A stretch of DNA of 64,000 nucleotides from Phreatobacter sp. (GTDB lineage: Bacteria; Pseudomonadota; Alphaproteobacteria; Rhizobiales; Phreatobacteraceae), in the NCBI RefSeq assembly GCF_016793595.1, contig NZ_JAEULY010000027.1, positions 29,100 through 93,099 on the forward strand, in the 5' to 3' direction. Shown piece by piece: positions 33,812-41,479 of the stretch. Numbering within the stretch: position 1 is the first letter of the stretch; each line of letters begins with the position of its first letter. Under the pieces are notes generated by a model. It was not told the DNA's origin. It saw nothing but the letters and a program-made list of their open reading frames with translations, and made no database searches. A program made the position numbers and the translations under genes.

Positions 33812-34508
33812 CCGCCTGCCGCCATCCGACCTGCCCCTGACCGGGCACGTTCAGGTAGATGCGACCCTCCTGCGTCCTGTGCGCCGTGATGCCGCTGCCG
33901 AAGTCGGCCTCAAGGATGGCATGGGGGTCGTGCTGGTCCATCGTGGCCATGTACTCCCGAGCCAGAGCGCCATATCCCTCCGTGCTGCGGAGCATGGCTT
34001 GCGTGCGGATTGCCTCGCGCATGGTGTTGGGCTGATGCTTCCATGCCCAGTCCGTGAAGTCTGCGAAGTCGCTGACACCGGCCTGCCGCGCCACCTTATC
34101 GGCCTGCTGCACGAATGCAGCCTGCACCTTCGCCATGTGGGCCTTCGCTTCCCCGGGCTCGATGCCGGCTTCCGACGCCAGAGCGGTCAGCGTCTGGATG
34201 CTCACCTCGGCATGGGCGTCGAGGAAGGCGTCGATGCCGCCATCAAAAGTGCGGACCTCCGCATCTTTCGAGAGCTTGGCGACGCGCATGTAGGCCGCTG
34301 CCTGTCGGTAGCTGACCATGGTGCGAGCGTTGATCCACGCCTTGAACTCCCCGTGGGCGCACTGCTGCTTGGCCACGAGGAGCGCCTCGCCCGCCCTCTT
34401 GGCTTCCATGAGCATGCCCCGGCCGTGCATCCGCACCTGCCGGTGGGCGTCGTTGATTTCCCGAGCGAGGTTCGGGAGGTCACTGGTGGTGATGACGGCT
34501 GAGAGCAT
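33777..34508 (-). CDS. DUF3102-like island protein
   Basis: 243 residues. The segment from LAREINDAHRQVRMHGRGML through EALLVAKQQCAHGEFKAWIN to MVSYRQAAAYMRVAK matches the DUF3102 pattern, a helical family found on phages and islands and resembling a KilA/ParB-like regulator region. The remaining 130 residues are mostly helical without a motif I recognise. The ATG at 34508 has GGAG nine bases upstream; a 52-codon extension was rejected. Function unknown, possibly DNA binding. Confidence 0.68.
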   Translation of the reverse strand: MLSAVITTSDLPNLAREINDAHRQVRMHGRGMLMEAKRAGEALLVAKQQCAHGEFKAWINARTMVSYRQAAAYMRVAKLSKDAEVRTFDGGIDAFLDAHAEVSIQTLTALASEAGIEPGEAKAHMAKVQAAFVQQADKVARQAGVSDFADFTDWAWKHQPNTMREAIRTQAMLRSTEGYGALAREYMATMDQHDPHAILEADFGSGITAHRTQEGRIYLNVPGQGQVGWRQAVSLGLVKVSRR

Positions 34509-34782
34509 GAGACGACTCCACGGAATGGAAGGCACGCGAAGGCCACCCACCTGCCGAAGGCGCGGCAGTGGGAAGCGGTCAGGTTTGGCGATGGTGAGGT
34601 AGAGAGACGGCCTAGGACGGCCGATGGCGACAATAGGCGCGGCAAGGCCAGCGGCGCGCTGCATTAGCTTGAGTGAGGGGTATCACAACAAGAGGCGTCG
34701 AAAGACACCTGTGAACGGCCGCAACTGCCAGACAGCAGACCGTGAAAAAGCGGGCTACGTTCTCGCCTCGCCATATGGATCA

Positions 34783-35076
34783 ATGCGAATGAAACTGCTC
34801 CACACGATTGTCGCCACCGCTGGGCTGGCTGTGTTCACATCGTCGGCGCTCGCCTACTGTTCGGAACCGTCATCCCCATCATGCATCATCGGCTTCGGCC
34901 GCTTCGCTGATGAGATGCAGTTCCGGGCCTGCCGAATGGATATGGAGCGCTACAAGAGCGATCTGGATGAGTACCGCGAATGCCTCATTCGGGACGCCCG
35001 CAGGAAAGTTGAAAGCGCGACCGATGAGTTCAATGAAGCGGTGCGCAGATTCAACGACAGGGCCAACACGCCATAG
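34783..35076 (+). CDS. Small exported hypothetical protein
   Basis: 97 residues. The signal peptide MRMKLLHTIVATAGLAVFTS ends at SALA, followed by a Cys-containing mature start (YCSEPSSPSCIIGFG) and a highly charged helical C-terminal half. Four cysteines in the mature part (YC, SC, AC, EC) would allow two disulfides in the periplasm. I recognise no family. It lies on the island, 140 bases before the lipoprotein gene on the same strand. Confidence 0.6.
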   Translation: MRMKLLHTIVATAGLAVFTSSALAYCSEPSSPSCIIGFGRFADEMQFRACRMDMERYKSDLDEYRECLIRDARRKVESATDEFNEAVRRFNDRANTP

Positions 35077-35216
35077 TGGAGCCAGTCGCGCAGCGGGGAA
35101 ATCCGACATCGCTCCCATGCAGACAGCGCGGCCTTCCCCACGTTGGCTCATTTGTGCTCAAGCTGGTCAGCGTGGCGAACCGCCGTCACCGACGACCAGC
35201 AGACATGGAATGTGAA

Positions 35217-35555
35217 ATGAACAGACTCGCGCTCGCTGCGACCTTGCCCGCCGCGCTCCTCTTATCGGGTTGCTCAATGACCTTGCCAGTGCGCGGTAAT
35301 GTCATCGCAACGGGAGAGACCTTTCTGGGCACCGCGACTGGCTTCCTCGACGGCGCTGGAACCCTCACCATTCGATCGAGCAAGGGTGCGGTCTGCGAGG
35401 GCAGGTTCGTCTATGTGACCCGCCGCGAAGGAGAAGGCACGGCAACCTGTTCGGATGGTCGGGCAGGACCATTCCGCTTTGTCTCGACCGGCACAAGAGG
35501 CACCGGGACTGGCGGGTTTGGGCGTGACCGAGTGGTCTTCACTTTCGGAGATTGA
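35217..35555 (+). CDS. Small predicted lipoprotein
   Basis: 112 residues with a type II signal: MNRLALAATLPAALL followed by the lipobox LLSG-Cys. The mature part is Gly/Thr-rich with repeated short beta-type segments (GETFLGTATGFLDGAGTLTI; GRAGPFRFVSTGTRGTGTGG) and two further cysteines. This suggests a small beta-barrel or beta-sandwich on the outer membrane. No family recognised. A strong hairpin follows the stop. Confidence 0.65.
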   Translation: MNRLALAATLPAALLLSGCSMTLPVRGNVIATGETFLGTATGFLDGAGTLTIRSSKGAVCEGRFVYVTRREGEGTATCSDGRAGPFRFVSTGTRGTGTGGFGRDRVVFTFGD

Positions 35556-35913
35556 TGACGTCGGGCCTGTGACGTTCAGTGCAAGTGTCACAGGCCCGCT
35601 GCGTGGAACCATGGATTTCCTCCATGGCCGCGTTGAAGGCCCGGATGTACAGCCGTTTGAACTGAAGGGCCTTCGGGCCGGTGAAGCCCATGGCGAAGAG
35701 CGTGAAGCCCTCTTGGTCCATGTCGATGGTGCGGACGACCCGGAGTTTTCCCCAGTTTGTGGGGAATATGCTCGTCGGCATCGAGAAGACGCAGAGCGTG
35801 GTTGACCTGTACGTAGCCGAGGATGGCGCAGACATCCTTCGCGACGAACCATGGCTTATCGTCGAGGGTGATGATGCGGACGCCCGGCCGTCCTTGATGG
35901 AGACGATGGTCAC
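35539..35913 (-). pseudogene. Frameshifted Bro/Rha-type phage antirepressor
   Basis: Two reading frames must be joined. In one, KPWFVAKDVCAILGYVQVNH and ALRLLDADEHIP form a Bro-N domain. In the other, IDMDQEGFTLFAMGFTGPKA followed by LQFKRLYIRAFNAAMEE is the Rha-type segment. The switch falls near 35750. A further frame change is needed near 35890 to reach the GTG start at 35913. Bro/Rha proteins regulate phage lysis or lysogeny, so this is a decayed prophage gene inside the island. Confidence 0.75.
35563..35597. terminator. Bidirectional terminator-like hairpin
   Basis: GGGCCTGTGAC (35563-35573) pairs perfectly with GTCACAGGCCC (35587-35597) across a 13-base loop. It stands between the lipoprotein gene (plus) and the Bro/Rha remnant (minus). 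No T-run follows on either strand. Confidence 0.45.
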
Positions 35914-35954
35914 CCGCTGCGCGGGCTGGGCCGGCAGAGGCGACAGCGAAGCTC

Positions 35955-36077
35955 CTATACGAGCAGGAACACCGCGACCGTCGCCACGATGATCATCACG
36001 GCAAAGCGAACCGTCAGCTTCTTCCGCTGCGCCTCAAGGGCAGCTTCAAGGTCGCGGATCGTAGCGGCGTCGTTCAT
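35955..36077 (-). CDS. 40-residue single-pass membrane protein
   Basis: MNDAATIRDLEAALEAQRKK followed by LTVRFAVMIIVATVAVFLLV and stop. An amphipathic charged helix leads into one transmembrane helix that ends the protein, giving a C-tail-anchored form. AGAGGA lies about ten bases upstream of the ATG. Phage or island microproteins of this shape are common (holin- or spanin-accessory-like), but no function is claimed. Confidence 0.5.
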   Translation of the reverse strand: MNDAATIRDLEAALEAQRKKLTVRFAVMIIVATVAVFLLV

Positions 36078-36128
36078 GGCCCAGTTCCTCTCAACCTCGA
36101 CGTAGCCGAACACATGTCATGCAGGGGC

Positions 36129-36350
36129 TCAAGGCAGCTTGAGCATGTCGATGCCCATGTAGATACGGCCCCGCACATAGCCCCGGCTGGTCGTCCTCGC
36201 CTTGTCCAAGGCCAGCGTAGCGATGCCCTCAAGGAGCGCCCGGATGGCTCTACGCGGGTCGTTCGCGAACTCGGCCAGAACGTCATCAACGTCATGATCA
36301 GTGATGGCCTCAGACGCGATTTCTCGATCCGAGCGGCGGGGCGCGGTCAT
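36129..36350 (-). CDS. Small hypothetical island protein
   Basis: 73 residues: acidic N-terminal half (EAITDHDVDDVLAEFANDP) and a hydrophobic helical centre (AIRALLEGIATLAL). No family recognised. It shares direction with the 40-residue protein and lies 138 bases downstream of the ATPase/TOPRIM pair. Possibly co-transcribed with that pair. Confidence 0.45.
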   Translation of the reverse strand: MTAPRRSDREIASEAITDHDVDDVLAEFANDPRRAIRALLEGIATLALDKARTTSRGYVRGRIYMGIDMLKLP

Positions 36351-36487
36351 GGGCAGGCTCTCGACTCGGCTGATCAGTTCCCGTTATGTTCTGATCGCGG
36401 ATAGAAAGCAAGCGCGGTGCGGATCAATTGAAGTTGGATGAGAAGGGGCGCGCGACAAGTGAGGGGGTATCGAGGCTTGGAATGCGC

Positions 36488-37141
36488 CTAGAAGTTCTTC
36501 AATGCCTCAATTTTCGCGCAGAAACTATCGAACGATTGCGATCTAGCGCGGCGCTGAGGTGTGACTAGGGCGAGTTCTTTGATCTTCGCTGCGATATAGG
36601 CACCATCTGACTCGCAAAAGTCAGGGCAGCGCTGCCGAGCCACCGGGTCTGCCGGCCGCAAACTCCGGCGCAGGAACTCCTTGGCGTCTACGATACTACC
36701 GACGTTCCGATTTCCGATTTCAATTCGAGCCCAGCATCGGCGCACTTGGCTAAGTGCCTCGGGAAAAAGCAGCCACCATGCCTCCATCTCAAACGCTGGA
36801 GTAGCAGCCACGGGTACCCCTACCCCCGCAGCCTTCAACTCAGCCTCAATCTCTTCGGCTGCCTGAACATGGGCGGGCTCGACGCTGTCGCAATCACGAT
36901 GGGCTATCACTGCAATGACATCGTTGGAGACAGCTTCGGCCCTTACCAAGGCCGCGATTCCCTCGGCTGCACGCCTTCTCGTGGCGGGCAGTTCCGATTT
37001 GCGAAGCAATACTAAAGGCCGGTGGCGTTTAGCAAACTTCGCCGTGGTCTTCCTGACAGCTTGAGCAATATCGATTAGGGCGGATCGATCCGTGTCATCT
37101 TCACCGAAAACCAGCACGACCTTTTGCCGCACCCTCGGCAT
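36488..37141 (-). CDS. TOPRIM-like (DUF4276-type) protein, partner of an AAA15 ATPase
   Basis: 217 residues. VVLVFGEDDTDRSAL (8-22) carries a TOPRIM-type Glu (E14), VIAVIAHRDCDS holds a D83-x-D85 pair, and AFEMEAWWL (116-124) supplies further acidic residues, an arrangement seen in TOPRIM/DUF4276/RloB-like proteins. TOPRIM domains of OLD-class proteins are metal-dependent nucleases. The ATG shares one base with the stop of the ATPase gene (TAATG), so the two are translationally coupled. I infer a nuclease or effector subunit of a two-gene defence module. The exact family needs a profile search. Confidence 0.68.
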   Translation of the reverse strand: MPRVRQKVVLVFGEDDTDRSALIDIAQAVRKTTAKFAKRHRPLVLLRKSELPATRRRAAEGIAALVRAEAVSNDVIAVIAHRDCDSVEPAHVQAAEEIEAELKAAGVGVPVAATPAFEMEAWWLLFPEALSQVRRCWARIEIGNRNVGSIVDAKEFLRRSLRPADPVARQRCPDFCESDGAYIAAKIKELALVTPQRRARSQSFDSFCAKIEALKNF

Positions 37142-38358
37142 TAAAGTGCTCCCCCGAGCGTGCCCGAAAACCAAAGCTCGCCCAATCCATAGCCAGACTC
37201 TTCGATCATGGCCGAAACGTTCAGTTCGCCCAAATCTACAACCCTCGTGGCGTCCGTTTCTTCATCTCGCTCGAACACGCAGAGTTCATCTTCCTGAAGC
37301 CGGTTGACAAGCGCGGGCGAATGCGTCGCCACGATGATCTGCGTGCGGTCAGAAGCCTCGCGTAACCGTTGGACGAGCCTATCCAATGCATGCGGGTGCA
37401 AGCCATGATCTACTTCTTCAAGACACGTCAGTTTCGGAGGTGACGGGTCATGAAGCATCGCAAATAGCGAGATAGCTCTAATCGTCCCAAACGATGCCCT
37501 ACCGAGAGGGGTAAGGTCCGTAAGATAACGCTCCTTCAACTGAACGACGATTGCTTCGGAGGACCCACCAAGCTTACTGAACTCAAATGAAACAAAACTC
37601 GGGAGGACGTAGCGAACATCTTGGCAAAGTTTCTCAAAGATGTCGGGATATTCATCCTTCATCCACTGAAGATAGGCTGCCAGATTCGATGCGTCGGCGG
37701 AAAGCCTCGAAGGCTCGATTGCACTCGCAGGCAAGCGCGCCTTTTCAACATCTACCTCAAAAAGACGGAGGTCTTCGAAGACTGATGCCAACTCCGCAAC
37801 TTGAGAAGCGCCGTACTCTTCACCCAGACGTCTTATGGTGCTCAGGCCAGATGACTGCGACTGGATAGAAATCTTTCTCTCGTCCCGCGTTCGGGCGTCC
37901 TTCTCAGGGGCAAAGACCATGCTTCCACCCGAAAGCGTTATTCTACGGCCCCTCCCGCGAAATCGCTTTAACACAATGGACTCGCGTCGTTGCAGCATTC
38001 GTCTTGGCCCCGGAGAGTCAAGCCGGCCATGGCGCAATCGCAACTGCCAAAACGAGAGGCTATACTCATCTGGAGCGTTTAACGACGCATGCTCCGTGAT
38101 GAGTCCTCGGACTTCGATCGTCGTGGACGCACGCTCGATTTTTGATGTGCGAAAGCGGATGTGTTCCATGCCGCCAAGGCTGTCCACGGCGGGGACAAGA
38201 TCATTGCGGGCGACGTCACCCAAAAACTGAAAAACCCGCAGGAAGTTGGTCTTACCGGCCCCATTGGGGCCAACGAGAACGTTCAACGGCTTCAGGGCGA
38301 CATCGATTCGCCGAAAGCTCAGAAAGTTGTGAACAGTGACGTTCAGAAGCGTTCGCAC
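37141..38358 (-). CDS. AAA15/OLD-like ABC-fold ATPase
   Basis: 405 residues. It starts MRTLLNVTVHNFLSFRRIDV, the SMC/RecF-like N-terminal strand pattern. Walker A GPNGAGKTN is at 30-38, a signature-like segment RASFGTIRAISLFAML near 290, Walker B LTCLEEVDHGLHPHA near 310, and the His switch VATHSPALVNRL near 342. This is the AAA_15/AAA_21 organisation used in OLD, PARIS (AriA), AbiL and similar anti-phage proteins, without its own TOPRIM domain. The downstream gene supplies one. The start is GTG with AAAGG upstream. Codon use is visibly less GC-rich than that of the chromosomal genes, consistent with acquisition on the island. Confidence 0.87.
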   Translation of the reverse strand: MRTLLNVTVHNFLSFRRIDVALKPLNVLVGPNGAGKTNFLRVFQFLGDVARNDLVPAVDSLGGMEHIRFRTSKIERASTTIEVRGLITEHASLNAPDEYSLSFWQLRLRHGRLDSPGPRRMLQRRESIVLKRFRGRGRRITLSGGSMVFAPEKDARTRDERKISIQSQSSGLSTIRRLGEEYGASQVAELASVFEDLRLFEVDVEKARLPASAIEPSRLSADASNLAAYLQWMKDEYPDIFEKLCQDVRYVLPSFVSFEFSKLGGSSEAIVVQLKERYLTDLTPLGRASFGTIRAISLFAMLHDPSPPKLTCLEEVDHGLHPHALDRLVQRLREASDRTQIIVATHSPALVNRLQEDELCVFERDEETDATRVVDLGELNVSAMIEESGYGLGELWFSGTLGGAL

Positions 38359-38525
38359 GAATGCATACCTTTGAGACTTCCGAAACGTATCAGCGGAACG
38401 TTAACGGACCAACCCCCACGAGATCGATCCGTGGGGGATAGCCAAACTCCCGCATGGGGGATAGGTCAGCAAGGCTGACATTATAAGTCTTTGTTCTTGC
38501 TGATCTTTATCCACCCAAAGAGGGC

Positions 38526-38542
38526 TGGCGCTCCCTACGGGA
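38526..38542. repeat. att-like direct repeat, copy 2
   Basis: A second identical copy of the 17-bp repeat at 32241, spaced 6,285 bases from it, 172 bases upstream of the second integrase gene. The bases beyond the 17 bp differ on both sides. Neither copy continues into a recognisable tRNA body. The rest of 38359-38713 holds the GTG-ATPase promoter region and nothing else I can name. Confidence 0.7.
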
Positions 38543-38713
38543 CCATAACTCACGTATCCAACCGTCTCTCGACGTTCCATGATGATCCACGCAACCTTGT
38601 GTTATGTCACGCTTTTTCTAGGTTCTCGAAATCGGCAGGAGCTCCGCGTATCCTGGCGTATCGTGCAATCTCGTGCTAACGGGTACCCTAAAAGGTGCCC
38701 TAGGGATGCGGCG

Positions 38714-39883
38714 ATGGCTCGCGGATTGAACCTGCTCACGACCCGTGGAATGGCGGCTCTGAAGGACGATGGCGCATACGCCGATGGCGGCGGCCTCTAT
38801 CTCATCGTCAAGGGCGGATCGCGCACCTGGCAGTTCTGGCACAAGTCAAACGGCAAGCGAGCAAAGAGCGGCCTTGGGCCGTTTCCGGCGATCACGTTGG
38901 CCGATGCGCGATCCAAAGCCGCAGCTCTTCGGGCCATTGTCGCTCGCGGAGAGAGCGTGCGGGTCCAAACACCTGATCGCGGCTCAACCACCTTCGGCAC
39001 GATTGCTGACGACGTGCTTCAAAAGAAGATGTTCCGCTCGGCGTCGCATCAGCGTCAGTGGGAGCGCTCGTTGCGCGAACTCGCAAAGCCGCTATCGCAC
39101 AAGCCCGTCAGCGAAATCACGCGACAGGACATCATAGATGTGCTTGCGCCGCATTGGCACCGCGTGCCGGAGACAGCTCAGAAGCTTCGCGCTCGCATCG
39201 AGAAGGTCTTGGCCCGTGCAACAGCACTCGACCTTCGGACGGGAAACAACCCGGCAGGGTGGCGCGACGGGCTAAAGGAACTGTTGGAACCGCAGGATCC
39301 GACGAAGCGCGGACACTTCAACGCGATGCCCTACCATCAGGTCCCGCCACTCGCAGAGCGCTTGCTAGGGCTGAGCGGGTTTTCCACGCGCGGTCTGTTA
39401 TTTGCGATTCTCACGGCGGCCAGGTCTGGCGAAGTACGTGGAGCCGACTGGGGCGAGATCGACCTCAATGCCAAGATCTGGGTGGTGCCGAAGGAACGCA
39501 TGAAGGCGAAGCGCGAACATGTCGTCCCGCTGAGCGATCAGGCCATCGCAATATTGGAAGCCCTGCCCCATCGATCCGGGCTGCTGTTCCCGAATTCCAA
39601 TACGAACGCCCTTTCGCAAATGGCGCTGTCGATGGCGCTGAGACGAGCTCTCGCTCCAAAAGGAGTCAGGGCCGAGAAGGTTAAGCTCAATGCGACCGTC
39701 CATGGCTTTCGTTCGAGCTTTCGCGACTGGTGCTCGGAAAACGGTGTTGCGCGCGAGGTGGCCGAGCTTTGTCTCGCTCACCTTATTGGCAATGCGGTCG
39801 AACAGGCATACGCACGATCGACTGTGCTCAATCGCCGCCGTGATGTCATGCAATCGTGGGCGGATTTCGTTTTGCAGAATTAG
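38714..39883 (+). CDS. Tyrosine recombinase/integrase 2 (P4 type, DUF4102)
   Basis: 389 residues. The N-terminal arm-binding domain shows the P4-integrase pattern: DDGAYADGGGLYLIVKGGSR, then WQFWHKSNGKR, LGPFPAITLADARSKA. The catalytic domain has Arg in TAARSGEVRGADW, the HGFR box (VHGFRSSFRDW), LAH and Tyr in EQAYARS. P4-type integrases usually target tRNA 3' ends, which fits the tRNA-like att repeat just upstream. The ATG at 38714 begins the conserved domain; a 45-codon extension is rejected. All catalytic residues are intact. Confidence 0.92.
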   Translation: MARGLNLLTTRGMAALKDDGAYADGGGLYLIVKGGSRTWQFWHKSNGKRAKSGLGPFPAITLADARSKAAALRAIVARGESVRVQTPDRGSTTFGTIADDVLQKKMFRSASHQRQWERSLRELAKPLSHKPVSEITRQDIIDVLAPHWHRVPETAQKLRARIEKVLARATALDLRTGNNPAGWRDGLKELLEPQDPTKRGHFNAMPYHQVPPLAERLLGLSGFSTRGLLFAILTAARSGEVRGADWGEIDLNAKIWVVPKERMKAKREHVVPLSDQAIAILEALPHRSGLLFPNSNTNALSQMALSMALRRALAPKGVRAEKVKLNATVHGFRSSFRDWCSENGVAREVAELCLAHLIGNAVEQAYARSTVLNRRRDVMQSWADFVLQN

Positions 39884-40493
39884 CTGAGGTTGGTGGACAT
39901 GGATGCTCACCCCTGCGTTTGACCCGCAGCCAGCAATGAGCATTCTGCCATGAAGTCCCGCACCGCCCGCAAAATGGGGGTCAAAACAGTGCCTCAGGCG
40001 ATGCTGGCTTGAGAGTGCGCTGCAAGACGACTGTCGGCGATCGGCTCCTAGAGAAAGGAACCCTGGAATTTGAACAGGCTTTAATCTTCGTACACTTTCG
40101 CATGAATCCCCTCGGCGCGAATGCCGATGGCTTGTGCATCAAAATAGCACCCGATTACCCCTGCCCCATTTGGCTCGTGAGAGAGCACCGAATGACGTCA
40201 ATCCGTCAGTCGCAACAGCGCCGCGCGGCTCGCCGGGATCGTCGACCTGAGCGGCTGACAAGAGAAAGGCCATAGCTGCGCACTCGATCCAAGTTTTCGA
40301 AATAGGCGCTCTGAGACTGGCGCGGCGCGGGAGATAGGTGAACTTTGCCTTGCCCGACTAATAGGTAAAGCCGCTGAATAAGTACACGCGGGATCGGCGA
40401 TGCAAAATCGCGACACGGAATAATGTAGCTTTTATAACTTAATATTATCCAAAATATTTCTTCGAAAACCGATTCGACGCGATATATCGTAAA
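39884..40493. other. Gene-free stretch between integrase 2 and czcD
   Basis: About 610 bases. The left half is GC-balanced with short ORFs lacking any ribosome site or known motif. The right ~80 bases are AT-rich and include the palindrome CGATATATCG (40480-40489) just beyond the czcD stop. No gene supported. Confidence 0.5.
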
Positions 40494-41456
40494 CTATTTC
40501 TGTTTGGCGTTATGCAATTCCTTCGAGACTACCTGGCGGTCCACCTGAACGGTCACATGCTCAATCGAATGGCGGGTCTTCAACCAATCGGCGACAAGTG
40601 CTGGTAACGACAACGAATCCGTTGCGCCCTTCGGGCTGACGTGAACGGTGGCCACGATCGTATCGTCGCTCAGCGTCCACGCATGAAAATGACCGGCGGC
40701 TTCGATCCCTGGAAGGGCCGCGATGCCGCGTTCGATTTCCACCGCATCGATGCCGCGCGGGACAGCTTGCAGCAATACCCGGATGGAGTCCGTAACCAGG
40801 GTCCAGGCAGAACGAATGACGAGGCCCGCGACGAGAACCGAGAGGATCGGATCGAGCAGGGTCCAGCCCGTGAGCATGATGCCGATGGCCGCAGCGATGG
40901 CGCCGACTGAGCCAAGGAGATCGCCGACGACATGCAGAAACGCACCGCGGAGATTGCTGTCTTGAGAATTGCCGGAAGCTAGGATGTACGCGCCAGCGAT
41001 GTTCACAAGCAGCCCAACCGCTGCGACCGCAAGCATGGGGCCGGCGAGAATCTCGCCCGGCGCCTTGATGCGCTGCACCGCTTCCCAAGCGATCCAGGCG
41101 ACAAGCAGCAAAAGCGTCGCGCCATTGGCGAGCGCTGCAAGAACGCGCACGCGATGGAAGCCGTAGGTACGGGTCGCGTCGGCCGGCCGGCGCGCGATGC
41201 GATAGGCAATCAGCGCGAGCAGCAGCGCCGCGGCGTCCGAGACCATGTGCCCGGCATCTGCGATAAGCGCCAGCGATCCGGACATCCAGCCGCCCACGGC
41301 CTGAACCAGCGCGTAACCGGCCGTGAAGATGAAGACGAACCGGATGCGCCGCTCGCTGGAGGCGGTGACCGACTGGCCGTGATCATGGGCGCCGGGACCA
41401 TCACCGTGGGCCTCCTGTCCGCGTTGCGGGGCGTCGATCATGGTGTCGCGATCCAT
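40494..41456 (-). CDS. czcD: Cation diffusion facilitator (CzcD-like)
   Basis: 320 residues. A His-rich N-terminal tail (GDGPGAHDHGQS) is followed by six hydrophobic helices. Metal-site motifs ADAGHMVSDAAALLLALIA (HxxxD in TM2) and LHVVGDLLGSVGAI (HxxxD in TM5) are intact, with a C-terminal cytoplasmic domain of about 90 residues (HFHAWTLSDDTIVATVHV). It exports Zn2+, Cd2+ or Co2+ from cytoplasm to periplasm in exchange for protons. Last gene of the czc operon, 23 bases after czcA. It would feed the RND pump's periplasmic pool. Confidence 0.92.
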   Translation of the reverse strand: MDRDTMIDAPQRGQEAHGDGPGAHDHGQSVTASSERRIRFVFIFTAGYALVQAVGGWMSGSLALIADAGHMVSDAAALLLALIAYRIARRPADATRTYGFHRVRVLAALANGATLLLLVAWIAWEAVQRIKAPGEILAGPMLAVAAVGLLVNIAGAYILASGNSQDSNLRGAFLHVVGDLLGSVGAIAAAIGIMLTGWTLLDPILSVLVAGLVIRSAWTLVTDSIRVLLQAVPRGIDAVEIERGIAALPGIEAAGHFHAWTLSDDTIVATVHVSPKGATDSLSLPALVADWLKTRHSIEHVTVQVDRQVVSKELHNAKQK

Positions 41457-41479
41457 CTATCCGTTGTTCAGCGGCATGA

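Noticed and set aside
38526..38560. Complete tRNA gene at the att-like repeat
   Set aside because: Only the 17 bases match a tRNA 3' end; the expected TTCGAA T-loop and stems are absent next to both copies.
40009..40275. 88-residue plus-strand ORF after integrase 2
   Set aside because: No ribosome site, ends in an Arg-rich run, no family resemblance.
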